The notes: generated by a model not told the origin, from the letters alone. A DNA stretch of 64,000 nt from Microbacterium ulmi (GCF_011759705.1 NZ_JAAOZF010000001.1:1795152-1859151), one strand, 5' to 3'. Numbered from the stretch's first letter, positions 1 to 8,400 are shown. Numbers and translations: made by a program.

Positions 1-1119
1 GCGGGGCCCGCGCATCTGAACCTGCCGTACCGCGAGCCGCTCGGCGGCGATCTGCCGCCGTGGCTCGGCGTGTGCGGCGTGCGCGAGGCAGGGCTCGCCG
101 CGGAGGCCGTGGAGCCCGAGCCCCGGCCGCATCCGCTCCCACGCGGACCGCGCACGATCGTGCTCGCCGGGGCGGATGCGGGGACGGACGCCGAGGCGCT
201 CGCGCGCGCGGGCGGCTGGCCCCTGGTCGCCGAGGTCGTCAGCGGCGCCCGGTTCGGGCGCAACCTCATGCACGGCTACCGGGCTCTCGTGGCGGATCCC
301 GCGCTCGGGGGGAGGATCGAGCGCGTCGTGGTGTTCGGGCATCCCACCCTCGCCCGCGAGACCGCCGCGCTCGTCTCGCGTCCCGACGTCGAGGTGCTCG
401 CCGTGCGCGGACCCGGCGAGCCGCTGAACCTCAACGGCGCGACCGTCGCCGTCGACGCCGTGCGCGTCGAGCCGGGCGAGGCGGATCGCCGGTGGCTCGG
501 GGCGTGGATGCGCGCGTCGCGCGCGGCATCCGCCGATCTCTCTGCCGCCGCCGGCGGTTCCCCGTCCGCGGCGCCGATCGACCGCGCCGCGCTCGTCGAC
601 GCGGTGTGGCGCGCGACCCGGCCCCGCGACCGGCTCGTGTTCGGGTCGTCCACCCTCGTGCGCGTCGCCGACGCCGTGCTCGTCGGCAAGAAGATCCCGG
701 TGCACGCGAACCGAGGCCTCGCCGGCATCGACGGCACGATCGCCACCGCGACGGGGGTCGCGCTCGCGAGCCAGACCGGCGGACGCCCGGGGGTCACGCG
801 CCTCCTGCTGGGCGACCTCGCCGTGCTGCACGACGTCGGCGCGCTGCTGCTGCCTCCCGGCGAGCACGAGCCGCGGCTGCAGGCGATCGTCGGAAACGAC
901 GGCGGCGGCACGATCTTCGACGCCCTCGAGGTCGCGAAGATCGCCGGCCCCGACGCGATGGACCGCGTGCTGTACGCGCCGCACAGCGTCCGGCTCGAGC
1001 ACCTGGCGCTCGCGTACGGCTGGGAGCACGAGCGGGTCGCGACCCGGGCGGCGCTCGACCTGGCGCTCGCCTCGCCGGCGGGGCGCCGGCGGCTTATCGA
1101 GGTCCCCCTCGAGCGCTAG
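1..1119 (+). CDS. menD: MenD, 2-succinyl-5-enolpyruvyl-6-hydroxy-3-cyclohexene-1-carboxylate synthase (5' truncated by window)
   Basis: ThDP-dependent carboligase of menaquinone biosynthesis that joins isochorismate and 2-oxoglutarate-derived succinic semialdehyde. The frame is open from base 1, so the start lies outside the window; 372 C-terminal residues of a usual ~560 remain. The first visible residues contain HLNLPYREPL, the family motif that ends the N-terminal domain. The C-terminal ThDP/Mg motif is seen as GNDGGGTIF, and HANRGLAGIDGT precedes it as in other MenD proteins. The last residues are RLIEVPLER. No partner menaquinone gene is visible downstream. Family call is firm. Confidence 0.95.
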   Translation, partial: AGPAHLNLPYREPLGGDLPPWLGVCGVREAGLAAEAVEPEPRPHPLPRGPRTIVLAGADAGTDAEALARAGGWPLVAEVVSGARFGRNLMHGYRALVADPALGGRIERVVVFGHPTLARETAALVSRPDVEVLAVRGPGEPLNLNGATVAVDAVRVEPGEADRRWLGAWMRASRAASADLSAAAGGSPSAAPIDRAALVDAVWRATRPRDRLVFGSSTLVRVADAVLVGKKIPVHANRGLAGIDGTIATATGVALASQTGGRPGVTRLLLGDLAVLHDVGALLLPPGEHEPRLQAIVGNDGGGTIFDALEVAKIAGPDAMDRVLYAPHSVRLEHLALAYGWEHERVATRAALDLALASPAGRRRLIEVPLER

Positions 1120-1441
1120 CTGATCCACTGCTCGAGACCCGCGATGAGCGTCCGGAGTTCGAGTTCGTGGGGCCCATTGAGGCGGGCTCTCGTGACAGTT
1201 CGGTCGGTGGCTGGAACGGCGCAGTCGAACGGATGTGCATCCGACACTCGCAAGATTCCGCGTGAACGCCGGACTCGTGGACACCGGCTGGAAAAGCCGT
1301 GAGGTCCGCGGTCGTCCCTATGGTGGGCACAGACGCGCCGTTCATCGGCAGCGCAGGGGCAGCTTCCGCTCGACGACCTGGACGATGAGCCTCCCGGTGA
1401 AGGCAGATCAATCGAGTAGGCGTTCGCCGCCGGTGGATTGA
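1120..1441. other. gene-poor spacer after menD
   Basis: No reading frame here has recognisable homology or a good ribosome site, and I see no clear terminator. GC is lower than in the flanking genes. Together with the broken gene that follows, this looks like decayed sequence. Confidence 0.5.
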
Positions 1442-1756
1442 TTGCCAGAGCTCTTCATCGCAGGCAGCGTCCTTGTCGCACCGACCGGAACGCAGCAGTG
1501 GGTCGCCGCGACGGCCAGCGGATCCGCGGGGGAGACAGTCGGCGTAACGGATGCCGCGGGCACCGTCATCGCCTCCTTCCCAGCCGGTCGGGCCTTCGGC
1601 GCCGTCTTCTACAGCGGGCCGGCCGTCGCGGACGGCGGCAGCTACACGATCACAGTGAACGGCGCGTCGGTCGCGACAGTCACCGAGGGCACGAACGTGT
1701 CAGGCGGAATGGGCGGACCTGGCGGCGGGCAAGGAGGCGGTGGCCGGCGACCCTGA
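1442..1756 (+). pseudogene. C-terminal remnant of a Cthe_2159-type carbohydrate-binding domain protein
   Basis: The 104-residue frame resembles the C-terminal end of secreted carbohydrate-binding proteins of the Cthe_2159 family: a strand-rich segment (AGSVLVAPTG, FGAVFYSG, GGSYTITVNG) followed by a glycine-rich tail GGMGGPGGGQGGGG. An in-frame TGA lies immediately before it (1439-1441) and there is no signal peptide, ribosome site or N-terminal two thirds. I read it as the 3' fragment of a lost gene; the only start would be TTG at 1442. The family assignment is from motif memory, not a search. Confidence 0.5.
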
Positions 1757-1923
1757 CCTCTTGCTCGGAGAGGTGGTGTCATGACGTCGGCGCTGACGAG
1801 GAACCCGCAGGAGTGACACTTCTGACCAGGCTCTGGCTCCGCGTTCGTGAGGTCGCGCATGGAGTGATCACGGATTACGCGATGTGCGCTCGACTCGCAC
1901 CCGCTTTGAGCGAGACTGCTTTC

Positions 1924-2508
1924 GTGTCCAGAATCCTGCTTGTGCGTCATGCCGAGGCGGACGGTCACGACGAGGTCGATCCAGCACTCAGCCCGCTCGG
2001 GGTCCGTCAGGCTGAGGCGCTGGCAGGGCGGCTTGCCGGCGAGAACATCCGTCAGGTGCTGACCAGCCCGAGGCGGCGCGCCCGCCAGACGGCAGACCTG
2101 ATCGCGAGACGAATCGGTCGCTCCGCCACCTCCAGCGATCTACTGGAGGATCGCACGCCGACTCCTTGCGCTCCTCGGTGGAACGACTATCCGTCCCACC
2201 GATGGGAATGGCTGCGCGATGTCCCCGACGACGAGCGCGATGAGGACGGCGTCATGCTGAGCGCGGCGTGGTCTCGGATCGTTGAACAGTGCTCAGAGGT
2301 CGGGTGGCTCAGCGCCGACGAAACGCTTGTGCTGGTCACACATGCCTTCGTGGTGAGTTGGTTCGTGTGTCGGGCTCTGGACGCTCCCCCCGCCGCCTGG
2401 ATGCTGCTACCCGTGGCCAACGCGAGCATCACGGAGCTGGCGGCCCGGCCGCACGGCGAGTACGCCGTCGTCGGATTCAACGACGTGGGACATCTCGTGC
2501 GCCACTGA
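1924..2508 (+). CDS. histidine phosphatase family protein (phosphoglycerate mutase-like)
   Basis: About 194 residues. The catalytic phosphohistidine motif LLVRHAEA lies at the N-terminus, followed by TSPRRRARQTADLIA, the second arginine region of the branch; the second catalytic histidine is in LVTHAFVVSWFV. GTG at 1924 is chosen because it puts the RHA motif about ten residues in, as in the family; the frame extends upstream to 1438 but that part is unlike protein. Substrate cannot be told from sequence (small phosphoesters or phosphoprotein). It stands alone between a remnant and a leftward TetR gene. Confidence 0.8.
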   Translation: MSRILLVRHAEADGHDEVDPALSPLGVRQAEALAGRLAGENIRQVLTSPRRRARQTADLIARRIGRSATSSDLLEDRTPTPCAPRWNDYPSHRWEWLRDVPDDERDEDGVMLSAAWSRIVEQCSEVGWLSADETLVLVTHAFVVSWFVCRALDAPPAAWMLLPVANASITELAARPHGEYAVVGFNDVGHLVRH

Positions 2509-2593
2509 CCGGTGACGGCATCCCACCGTGAGGCGATGCCGAGGGCTGGGGTGATGCTCCACGCTCATCACGGACTTCACCACCTGGTGCGGA

Positions 2594-3208
2594 TCATCCG
2601 CGCTCGGACGGGTCCTCGGCGCCTGGCTCAGCGCCGACGACGACGGCAGCGACGACTTCCTGCACGGCTGACTCGTCAGGAAGCCCGCCGAGCTCGCCGG
2701 CGAACAGCAGATGCCCCGTGCCGACGAGTGCGTTCGCCACGGCGGCGGGCGCCGCGCCGGCACGGATCCGGCCGACCCGCTGCTCGGCGGCGAGATAGCC
2801 GGCGAGGCCGTCGACCGCCTCTGCGAGCATCGGAATCCCCCGACGGGCGCCTCCCTGCAGACGCGCGCGGAGCTCGTCACGGGAGAGCACGAGACGGACG
2901 AGCGCCAGCCCGAGCGGGTCGAACAGCTGGAGCAGAGCTTCCGAGAGGTTCCCGATCACGGTCCCGCTGCCGGCCCGATCGCTCAGGTCGGCCGACAAGG
3001 CATCGACCGCGGCGATCCGCTCGCGAACGAGCGTCGCGAGGAAGTCGTCGAAGTCGGCGAAGTGCCGGTGGAGGACGCCCTTGGCGACTCCGGCCTCCTC
3101 GGTGACGGTGCGGCTCGTGAGTCCGGCCGGCCCGTCGCGCACGAGCGCTCGCTCCCCGGCGGCGAGAAGCTGGGAGCGAGGGTCGCGCAGGGCCACACCG
3201 GTCGGCAT
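2594..3208 (-). CDS. TetR family transcriptional regulator
   Basis: 204 residues. The N-terminal helix-turn-helix spans about residues 10-55 (LLAAGERALVRDG, then GLTSRTVTEEAGVAKGVLHRHFADFDDFL), with the family's H-F signature; the C-terminal helical ligand and dimer domain diverges as usual. ATG at 3208 has a GGAG five bases upstream. It is divergent from the methyltransferase at 3259 with a 50-base spacer holding overlapping inverted repeats, so it probably represses that gene and perhaps itself. The ligand is unknown. Confidence 0.9.
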   Translation of the reverse strand: MPTGVALRDPRSQLLAAGERALVRDGPAGLTSRTVTEEAGVAKGVLHRHFADFDDFLATLVRERIAAVDALSADLSDRAGSGTVIGNLSEALLQLFDPLGLALVRLVLSRDELRARLQGGARRGIPMLAEAVDGLAGYLAAEQRVGRIRAGAAPAAVANALVGTGHLLFAGELGGLPDESAVQEVVAAVVVGAEPGAEDPSERG

Positions 3209-3223
3209 CCGCGCTCCGTCTCC

Positions 3224-3257
3224 TTGTGAATGGGCAGTCGCCCACCTAGAGTGGGCG
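3224..3257 (+). promoter_or_regulatory. leaderless promoter with overlapping operator palindromes
   Basis: TTGTGA (3224-3229), 17 bases, then TAGAGT (3247-3252) forms a promoter whose expected start point is the ATG at 3259. Inside it are the perfect inverted repeat CGCCCAC-CTAGA-GTGGGCG (3239-3257) and an overlapping TGGGC-AGTC-GCCCA (3231-3244). Position and symmetry fit a TetR-type operator that blocks the -10 region. Confidence 0.65.
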
Positions 3258-3258
3258 C

Positions 3259-4080
3259 ATGGTCACTCTACCTCCTTCGACACCTCGGGCGGATGACGCC
3301 GCCTACCGTCACCCCGAGATGGCCCAAGCGTTCGGATCGGATGCCGAGAAGTACGACCGCGTACGGCCCCGGTATCCGGCCGAACTCATCGACGCCATCG
3401 TCGAGCGGCTGCCCGCCCGCTCGATCCTCGATGTCGGGATCGGCACCGGCATCTCGGCCGAGCCGTTCCGCGACCGTGGGTTCACGGTGCTCGGCGTCGA
3501 GCCTGATCCGAAGATGGCGGCGGTCGCACGGGCCAAGGGCTTCGCGGTCGAGGCCGGACGATTCGAGGAGTGGGATCCCGAAGGGCGCACGTTCGACGGC
3601 GTCGTCGCCGGGCAGACCTGGCATTGGATCGATCCCGTCGCGGGCGCGGCGAAGGCCGTGAGCGTGCTGCACCCTGGCGGTCGGCTCGCCCTCTTCTGGA
3701 ACGCCGTCGTCCCGTCGCCGGAGGTCGCCGCCGAGTTCGCGAAGGTCTTCGCGTCGCTCGACACGGGCCTGCCCTTCAACCCGTGGAGCGCGGCGGCGCA
3801 TGCCGATCCCTACGGCCCGGTCATCGACCAGACCGCCGACGGGCTGCGCGCCGCCGGCGCATTCGGACCGGTGGAGCGCCTGGCCTTCGAGTGGCAGTCC
3901 ACCATCGCGCGCGACGACTGGCTCGAGCAGGCATCGACCGCCGGCGGCATCAACCGTCTTCCGAAAGACAAGCTGGACGCGCTCCTCGGGGGGATGGGAG
4001 CGGCCATCGACGCCGCCGGCGGGACGCTCGTGATCGACTACACGACGGTCGCGGCGATCGCCGTGCGACTGTCCGATTGA
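3259..4080 (+). CDS. class I SAM-dependent methyltransferase
   Basis: 273 residues. An N-terminal region with AFGSDAEKYDRVRPRYP is typical of the small-molecule methyltransferase group that includes UbiE/BioC relatives. The SAM-binding motif I is LDVGIGTGISAEPF near residue 57, the acidic loop is VEPDPKM, and HPGGRLALFWN follows. There is no Shine-Dalgarno site before ATG 3259; the promoter geometry suggests a leaderless mRNA. The substrate is unknown. Control by the divergent TetR gene may point to a detoxification or antibiotic-modification role, which is inference. Confidence 0.85.
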   Translation: MVTLPPSTPRADDAAYRHPEMAQAFGSDAEKYDRVRPRYPAELIDAIVERLPARSILDVGIGTGISAEPFRDRGFTVLGVEPDPKMAAVARAKGFAVEAGRFEEWDPEGRTFDGVVAGQTWHWIDPVAGAAKAVSVLHPGGRLALFWNAVVPSPEVAAEFAKVFASLDTGLPFNPWSAAAHADPYGPVIDQTADGLRAAGAFGPVERLAFEWQSTIARDDWLEQASTAGGINRLPKDKLDALLGGMGAAIDAAGGTLVIDYTTVAAIAVRLSD

Positions 4081-4119
4081 CGCACGCAGCGTCCGGCAGC
4101 CGGAGTCCTGCCGCTGCCT

Positions 4120-4143
4120 CGGCCCTCTCGTGCGCGAGGGCCG
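4120..4143. terminator. bidirectional terminator hairpin
   Basis: CGGCCCTC (4120-4127), 8-base loop, GAGGGCCG (4136-4143), located between the convergent methyltransferase (ends 4080) and amidohydrolase (ends 4147). There is no long U tract, as is common in actinobacteria. Confidence 0.6.
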
Positions 4144-4146
4144 TCG

Positions 4147-5397
4147 TCAGGGTCGATCCAGTGCACCGTCCGCGAGGCGTGCGGCGACGTGCGTGAGCAC
4201 GTCGAGGCCGGCGAGCATCGCGGTGTCCGTCGTGTGCTCCCGCTCGTTGTGCGAGATCCCGTCCTCGCTCGGAACGAACATGAGCACGGTGGGCACGACG
4301 TCCTTCACGTTCGTCGCGTCATGACCGGCGAGCGTCTTGACCCGCGCGTGGGAGAAGCCCAGCGCCTCGGATGCCTCCTCGACGAGGCGCACTCCGCGCT
4401 CGACGAAGGGACCGGCGCCCCACACGCTGCTCGAGACGAACTCGACGCGCGTGCGGGTCGCCTCCTCGATGGCACCGATCCTCTCCGTGAGCAGAGCGAA
4501 CGCCCGCTCGAGCTCCGCCGTCGTCTCTGCGCGCAGATCGATGAGCATGCGGACCTCGCGAGCGATCGTCACGGGCGAGTTCGGCTCGACGTACAGCTCG
4601 CTCACGGTCGTGTGCAGGGCCTCGATCGGGAACTCGCGCACGAGCTCGTTCACCGCGACGACGAGATGGGCCGCGCCCAGGAGCGCGTCCTTCCGGTCCG
4701 CCATGCGCATCGAGCCGGTGTGTCCCTGCTCGCCGTGGACGACGACCTCGTACTTGTGAGCGCACCACGTCGACGCGACGGCCCCGATCGCGATGCCCTG
4801 CTCGCTCATGGACGGGCCCTGCTCGATGTGGATCTCGGCGTATGCCGCGAGTGCGGGGATCTCGGACGCGCCTGCGCCCAGCTCCAGGCGCGCAAGGGCT
4901 TCGCGCACCGTGACCCCCCGTGGATCGGCCGTGTCGAGTGCGGCGCCGAGAACGAGCTTGCCGGTGTGGACGCCTGATCCCATCATGCTCGGCTTGAAGC
5001 GGCATCCCTCCTCGTTGAACCAGTCCACGACGGCGAGATTGTGCGTGGGCACCGTGCCGGCATCGCGATGCCTGGCGACGATCCTCGAGGCTGCGTGCAG
5101 GCCCGCCAGCACGCCGTAGGCGCCGTCGTACCTTCCCGCCAGCGGCTGACTGTCCAGGTGCGACCCGAGCAGCACGTAGGGCGCCCCCGGGGTGAACTCA
5201 TGGATGCCGAAGAGGTTGCCGATCGCGTCGAGCCGGACGTCGAAGCCGTGCTCGGCGAGGAGGTCGCGGAACCAGGTGCGGACCTCGCCGTCCTCGGCGG
5301 TCGCGGCCTGCCGCTCGACGCCGCCGCCGGCGGTCGCGCCGATCTCGCTCATGCGTGCGAAGTCCCGCAGGAAGGGCACGCCCGGGGAGTCGCTCAC
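4147..5397 (-). CDS. M20-family Zn-dependent hydrolase, hydantoinase/carbamoylase type
   Basis: 416 residues. It belongs to the group of N-carbamoyl-L-amino acid hydrolases and allantoate/ureidoglycolate amidohydrolases, which hydrolyse a carbamoyl or amide C-N bond with two metals. Visible metal ligands and signatures: GSHLDSQP, DGAYGVLAGL, NEEGCRF, HIEQGP, and the C-terminal AGHDATNV and ISHNEREHT. The GTG start at 5397 overlaps the TGA of the upstream gene by four bases, so translation is coupled. It probably acts on the product of the guanidine-modifying enzyme encoded just before it: deimination of a guanidino group gives a ureido group, which this family removes. That pathway is inference. 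Confidence 0.85.
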   Translation of the reverse strand: MSDSPGVPFLRDFARMSEIGATAGGGVERQAATAEDGEVRTWFRDLLAEHGFDVRLDAIGNLFGIHEFTPGAPYVLLGSHLDSQPLAGRYDGAYGVLAGLHAASRIVARHRDAGTVPTHNLAVVDWFNEEGCRFKPSMMGSGVHTGKLVLGAALDTADPRGVTVREALARLELGAGASEIPALAAYAEIHIEQGPSMSEQGIAIGAVASTWCAHKYEVVVHGEQGHTGSMRMADRKDALLGAAHLVVAVNELVREFPIEALHTTVSELYVEPNSPVTIAREVRMLIDLRAETTAELERAFALLTERIGAIEEATRTRVEFVSSSVWGAGPFVERGVRLVEEASEALGFSHARVKTLAGHDATNVKDVVPTVLMFVPSEDGISHNEREHTTDTAMLAGLDVLTHVAARLADGALDRP

Positions 5398-6404
5398 GAC
5401 CAGTCCCTCTGCAGTTCCATCGTGGAGCAGTGCAGGCCTCCGCCGTTCTTCAGGATCTCCCGGTACGGCGTCGTCAGCACCTGCACGCCCTTCGCGGCGA
5501 GGAGGTGGGCGGTGCGAGGCAGGTGCTCGGGCACGACGACGCGACGACGGTCGAGGACGAGGAGGTTGCTCGCCCACTCCTCTGCAGGGTGCACCTCGAG
5601 GATCTCGACGCCCATCGCCTCGAGGGCGCTCCGGTAGTCGTACGGGACGACGCGCGGATTGACGAGGGCCAGATCGTCGTCGATCATCGACGAGCACATG
5701 TCGAGGTGGATGACGTAGCCCGGCAGCGAGACGCGGGTCAGTCGGATGCCGTGGATCTCGAGCAGGTGCTTGAGCTGCCGGTATCCCTCTGGAGTGGTCC
5801 GCACGGACGTGCCGAGGAACGCATGGTCCCTCCTCACCTTCACGAACGTTCCGCCCTCGACGATCCCTTCGCCCGTGATGGTCCCCAGGATCGGCATCCC
5901 GGCCTTGGCGACCGCCTTCGCGATCGTCTGCTCCTCACCGCGGCGCATGCGTGCCGCGGTGCGACCGATGATCGCGCCGCCGGGAATCGTGACGAGCGGA
6001 TCGCGGGTGTACACGGCCTTCGGGAACGAGTCGAGGTCCTCCGCGTAGACGACCTCGACGCCGTTCTCGCGCAGCAGGAGGGCGAACGCGTCGTGCTCGG
6101 CACGGATCCTGTCGACATCGGGCAGCTCGGAGCCGGTCCAGTAGCCGCCGGCGTTCGGCGCCACGAACGCATCGACCGCCGGGTCGTACATGTCGGGGGT
6201 GAAGTCGCCGAGGCACGCGGACGGGCGACGCATCAGCACCGTGCGGAGTCGGCTGACCTCGTCCGCCGCCCCCCATCGACGACCCCACGTGGATTCGATC
6301 TCGGAATGGTCTAAGAAGGCGGGCACCCCTTCTGGGCCCATCAGCCGATGGAAAAGCCCGCCCGACACCTCCATCGTGGAGTCGAACTCGGTCGCCGAGG
6401 GCAT
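5394..6404 (-). CDS. guanidine-modifying enzyme (dimethylargininase / arginine deiminase-like)
   Basis: 336 residues of the pentein fold. The residues seen match the superfamily: YTRDPLVTIPGG, EGGTFVKV, the central HLDMCSSM with the catalytic histidine, and a C-terminal GGGLHCSTM with the nucleophilic cysteine. Such enzymes hydrolyse or transfer the amidino group of arginine-like substrates (DDAH, ADI, amidinotransferase); the exact substrate cannot be fixed. ATG 6404 is chosen because AAAGGAGG lies eight bases upstream; an ATG at 6431 is further out. First gene of a two-gene leftward operon; an operator-like repeat is at 6446-6466. Confidence 0.8.
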   Translation of the reverse strand: MPSATEFDSTMEVSGGLFHRLMGPEGVPAFLDHSEIESTWGRRWGAADEVSRLRTVLMRRPSACLGDFTPDMYDPAVDAFVAPNAGGYWTGSELPDVDRIRAEHDAFALLLRENGVEVVYAEDLDSFPKAVYTRDPLVTIPGGAIIGRTAARMRRGEEQTIAKAVAKAGMPILGTITGEGIVEGGTFVKVRRDHAFLGTSVRTTPEGYRQLKHLLEIHGIRLTRVSLPGYVIHLDMCSSMIDDDLALVNPRVVPYDYRSALEAMGVEILEVHPAEEWASNLLVLDRRRVVVPEHLPRTAHLLAAKGVQVLTTPYREILKNGGGLHCSTMELQRDWS

Positions 6405-6445
6405 GACGTCCTCCTTTTGTCTGAGAGTCATCTATTACACAACTG

Positions 6446-6466
6446 AAGTTACATAACAGGCACCTT
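6446..6466. promoter_or_regulatory. operator-like inverted repeat, copy 1
   Basis: AAGTTAC (6446-6452), 7-base spacer, GCACCTT (6460-6466), an imperfect member of the AAGTTTC-N7-GAAACTT set. It lies just upstream of TGTAAT (complement of 6434-6439), a good -10 box for the leftward operon, in the place where the poor -35 would be. Confidence 0.5.
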
Positions 6467-6524
6467 GCAGAGTGACGTGAACGGGATTCCTTAACACGTC
6501 TGCAACAGGGTGGTTACGCGACAG

Positions 6525-6545
6525 AAGTTTCTCAGCACGAAACTT
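6525..6545. promoter_or_regulatory. operator-like inverted repeat, copy 2 (perfect)
   Basis: AAGTTTC (6525-6531), TCAGCAC, GAAACTT (6539-6545): a perfect 7+7 inverted repeat 38 bases before the ThDP enzyme start at 6583. The same pattern recurs at 6446 and 8380, which argues for a common regulator. The XRE-cupin protein encoded at 15808 is the best candidate. Confidence 0.65.
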
Positions 6546-6582
6546 GCGTCATCCACTGGACAACGAGAGGGCCGACATCGCC

Positions 6583-8226
6583 ATGACCGACCGTATCGGA
6601 GGAGACCTGGTCATCGAGGCGCTCAGCGCCCTCGGGGCGCGTGCCGTGGTCGGCATTCCCGGGCAGCACGCTCTCGGGATGTTCGAGGCGCTCAGGCGGA
6701 GCACTCTGCGCTATCTGGGGGCACGCGTCGAGAACAACGCCGCCTGGATGGCGGATGGAGTCGCGCGCGCCAGCGGCGCCCCCGCACCGCTGCTGCTCTC
6801 GACGGGACCCGGAGCGCTCACCGCGCTCCCCGCGCTCATGGAGGCGAAGTGTTCGAGCGTGCCCGTGGTCGCCGTCTCGGCGCAGGTGCCCCTCGCGGGT
6901 CTCGGCGGCGGGCGACACGGCTACCTGCATGAGCTCGCCGATCAGTCGGACGCCTTCCGCCAGATCGTCAAGCATTCCGTCACCGTGCGGTCGATCTCGC
7001 AGATACCGTCCGCCGTGGCGGAGGCCTGGGCGATCGCCGCTCGAGCCCCTCAGGGCCCCGTGCTGATCGAGATCCCGCAGGACGTCCTGATGGCGCGCGT
7101 CGATGACATGCCCGTGGTGTCCGCCCTCCGCCGTGAGCCGGAGCCGCCCTCCGCGCCGGAGGAGGTGCTTCGCCTCGCGGCCGCCGTGCTGTCGGCGGCC
7201 GAGCGGCCGCTCGTCCTTGCCGGCGGCGGTGCTGACCGAGCGAACGCGGGGGAGCTGCTCATGATCGTGGCCGAAAGGCTCGATGCTCCTGTGTACTCGA
7301 CCTTCAGCGGGCGCAACGCGATCCCGTCGGATCACCCTCTGCATGCCGGATCATGGCTGGAGGACATCGCGACGACGGAGCATCTCGAGTCGGCCGACGT
7401 CCTGCTCGTCGTCGGCAGCGGCCTCGGCGAGCTGTCGAGCAACTACCACGCCTTCGCGCCGCGCGGCCGGGTCATCCAGATCGATGCCGACCTGGGCGTG
7501 ATCGGCGCGAATCATCCCGTCATCGGCGTGCACTCGGACGCCGCGTCTGCTCTCTCGCGGATCGACGAGCTGCTGACGTCGACGAGCGATGAGGATCGCC
7601 GACGCGAGCGGCTGGCGGAGGTCGCGCGCGTGCGCGCCGAGGTCTTCGAGCGACTCGACGCGCAGCGGCTCGATCACGAGCGGGGCCTGCTCGAAGAGGT
7701 GCGCGACGGCATCCCGAGCGACGCGGACACCTTCTGGGACATGACGATGGCGGCCTACTGGGCATGGTCGGCCTGGGACCGTCGAGACGGCCGCTTCGCG
7801 TCGGCCCAGGGCTCGGGCGGGCTCGGCTTCGCGTTCCCCGCGGCGATCGGGGCGGCGTTCGCGAGCGGACGGCGCACCGTCGCGGTGAGCGGGGACGGGG
7901 GCGCGATGTACGGGATCGCTGAGCTCGCGTCGGCCGTGCAGCACGCCGTGGACGTCACCTGGCTGATCATCGACGACGCCGGGTACGGCATCCTCGCGGA
8001 GTACATGGACGCCGCCTTCGGCGAGGCGACCGCGACGAGCATCCACGGGCCCGACTTCGTCGCGCTCGCAGAGAGCTTCGGCGTGCCCGCATGCACGGTG
8101 GAGCCGGGTGGGATCCGCGAGGCGGTCTCAGCGACGTTCGCGCAGCGCGGGCCACGCGTCGTGGTCGTGCGCACCCGCCTGAGGATGTTCGCGCCGACGC
8201 ACCTGCACCGGCCGGCACGTGCATGA
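6583..8226 (+). CDS. ThDP-dependent enzyme, 2-oxoacid decarboxylase / acetolactate synthase superfamily
   Basis: 547 residues with the three domains of the family: an N-terminal PYR domain with VVGIPGQHALGMFEAL and the activating glutamate in RVENNAAWMADG; a central domain around LVLAGGGADRAN; a C-terminal PP domain with GDGGAMYG (about residue 436) and the cofactor motif ending in DDAGYGIL, where DD stands for the usual NN. Candidate reactions include decarboxylation of a 2-oxoacid such as 5-guanidino-2-oxopentanoate (AruI type), suggested only by the guanidine-modifying enzyme next door. ATG 6583 has GAGAGG 11 bases upstream. Divergent from 6404. Confidence 0.8.
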   Translation: MTDRIGGDLVIEALSALGARAVVGIPGQHALGMFEALRRSTLRYLGARVENNAAWMADGVARASGAPAPLLLSTGPGALTALPALMEAKCSSVPVVAVSAQVPLAGLGGGRHGYLHELADQSDAFRQIVKHSVTVRSISQIPSAVAEAWAIAARAPQGPVLIEIPQDVLMARVDDMPVVSALRREPEPPSAPEEVLRLAAAVLSAAERPLVLAGGGADRANAGELLMIVAERLDAPVYSTFSGRNAIPSDHPLHAGSWLEDIATTEHLESADVLLVVGSGLGELSSNYHAFAPRGRVIQIDADLGVIGANHPVIGVHSDAASALSRIDELLTSTSDEDRRRERLAEVARVRAEVFERLDAQRLDHERGLLEEVRDGIPSDADTFWDMTMAAYWAWSAWDRRDGRFASAQGSGGLGFAFPAAIGAAFASGRRTVAVSGDGGAMYGIAELASAVQHAVDVTWLIIDDAGYGILAEYMDAAFGEATATSIHGPDFVALAESFGVPACTVEPGGIREAVSATFAQRGPRVVVVRTRLRMFAPTHLHRPARA

Positions 8227-8295
8227 CGCCTCGGTGCGGGACCGCCGGCGACCACGCCGACGTGGATCGGCGGCCGGTCTGGACGCGCGCCGCCA

Positions 8296-8317
8296 GAGGA
8301 GCGTCCCCCCGCTCCTC
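8296..8317 (+). terminator. terminator hairpin after the ThDP gene
   Basis: GAGGAGCG (8296-8303), TCCCCC loop, CGCTCCTC (8310-8317), 70 bases after the stop codon. It probably separates the ThDP gene from the importer operon, which then needs its own promoter. Confidence 0.6.
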
Positions 8318-8379
8318 AGGGCGATCCAGGCTTTACAGACCAGAAACAATCGGGACTCGCCTGTGTCACAACGGAACCG

Positions 8380-8400
8380 TAGTTTCCTAATAAGCAACTT
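8380..8400 (+). promoter_or_regulatory. operator-like inverted repeat, copy 3, with promoter
   Basis: TAGTTTC (8380-8386), CTAATAA, GCAACTT (8394-8400) matches copies 1 and 2 in sequence and 7-base spacing. Its AT-rich centre may itself be the -10 box (TAATAA 8388-8393) behind GTCACA (8365-8370) at 17 bases. It precedes the importer operon starting at 8482. Confidence 0.55.
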
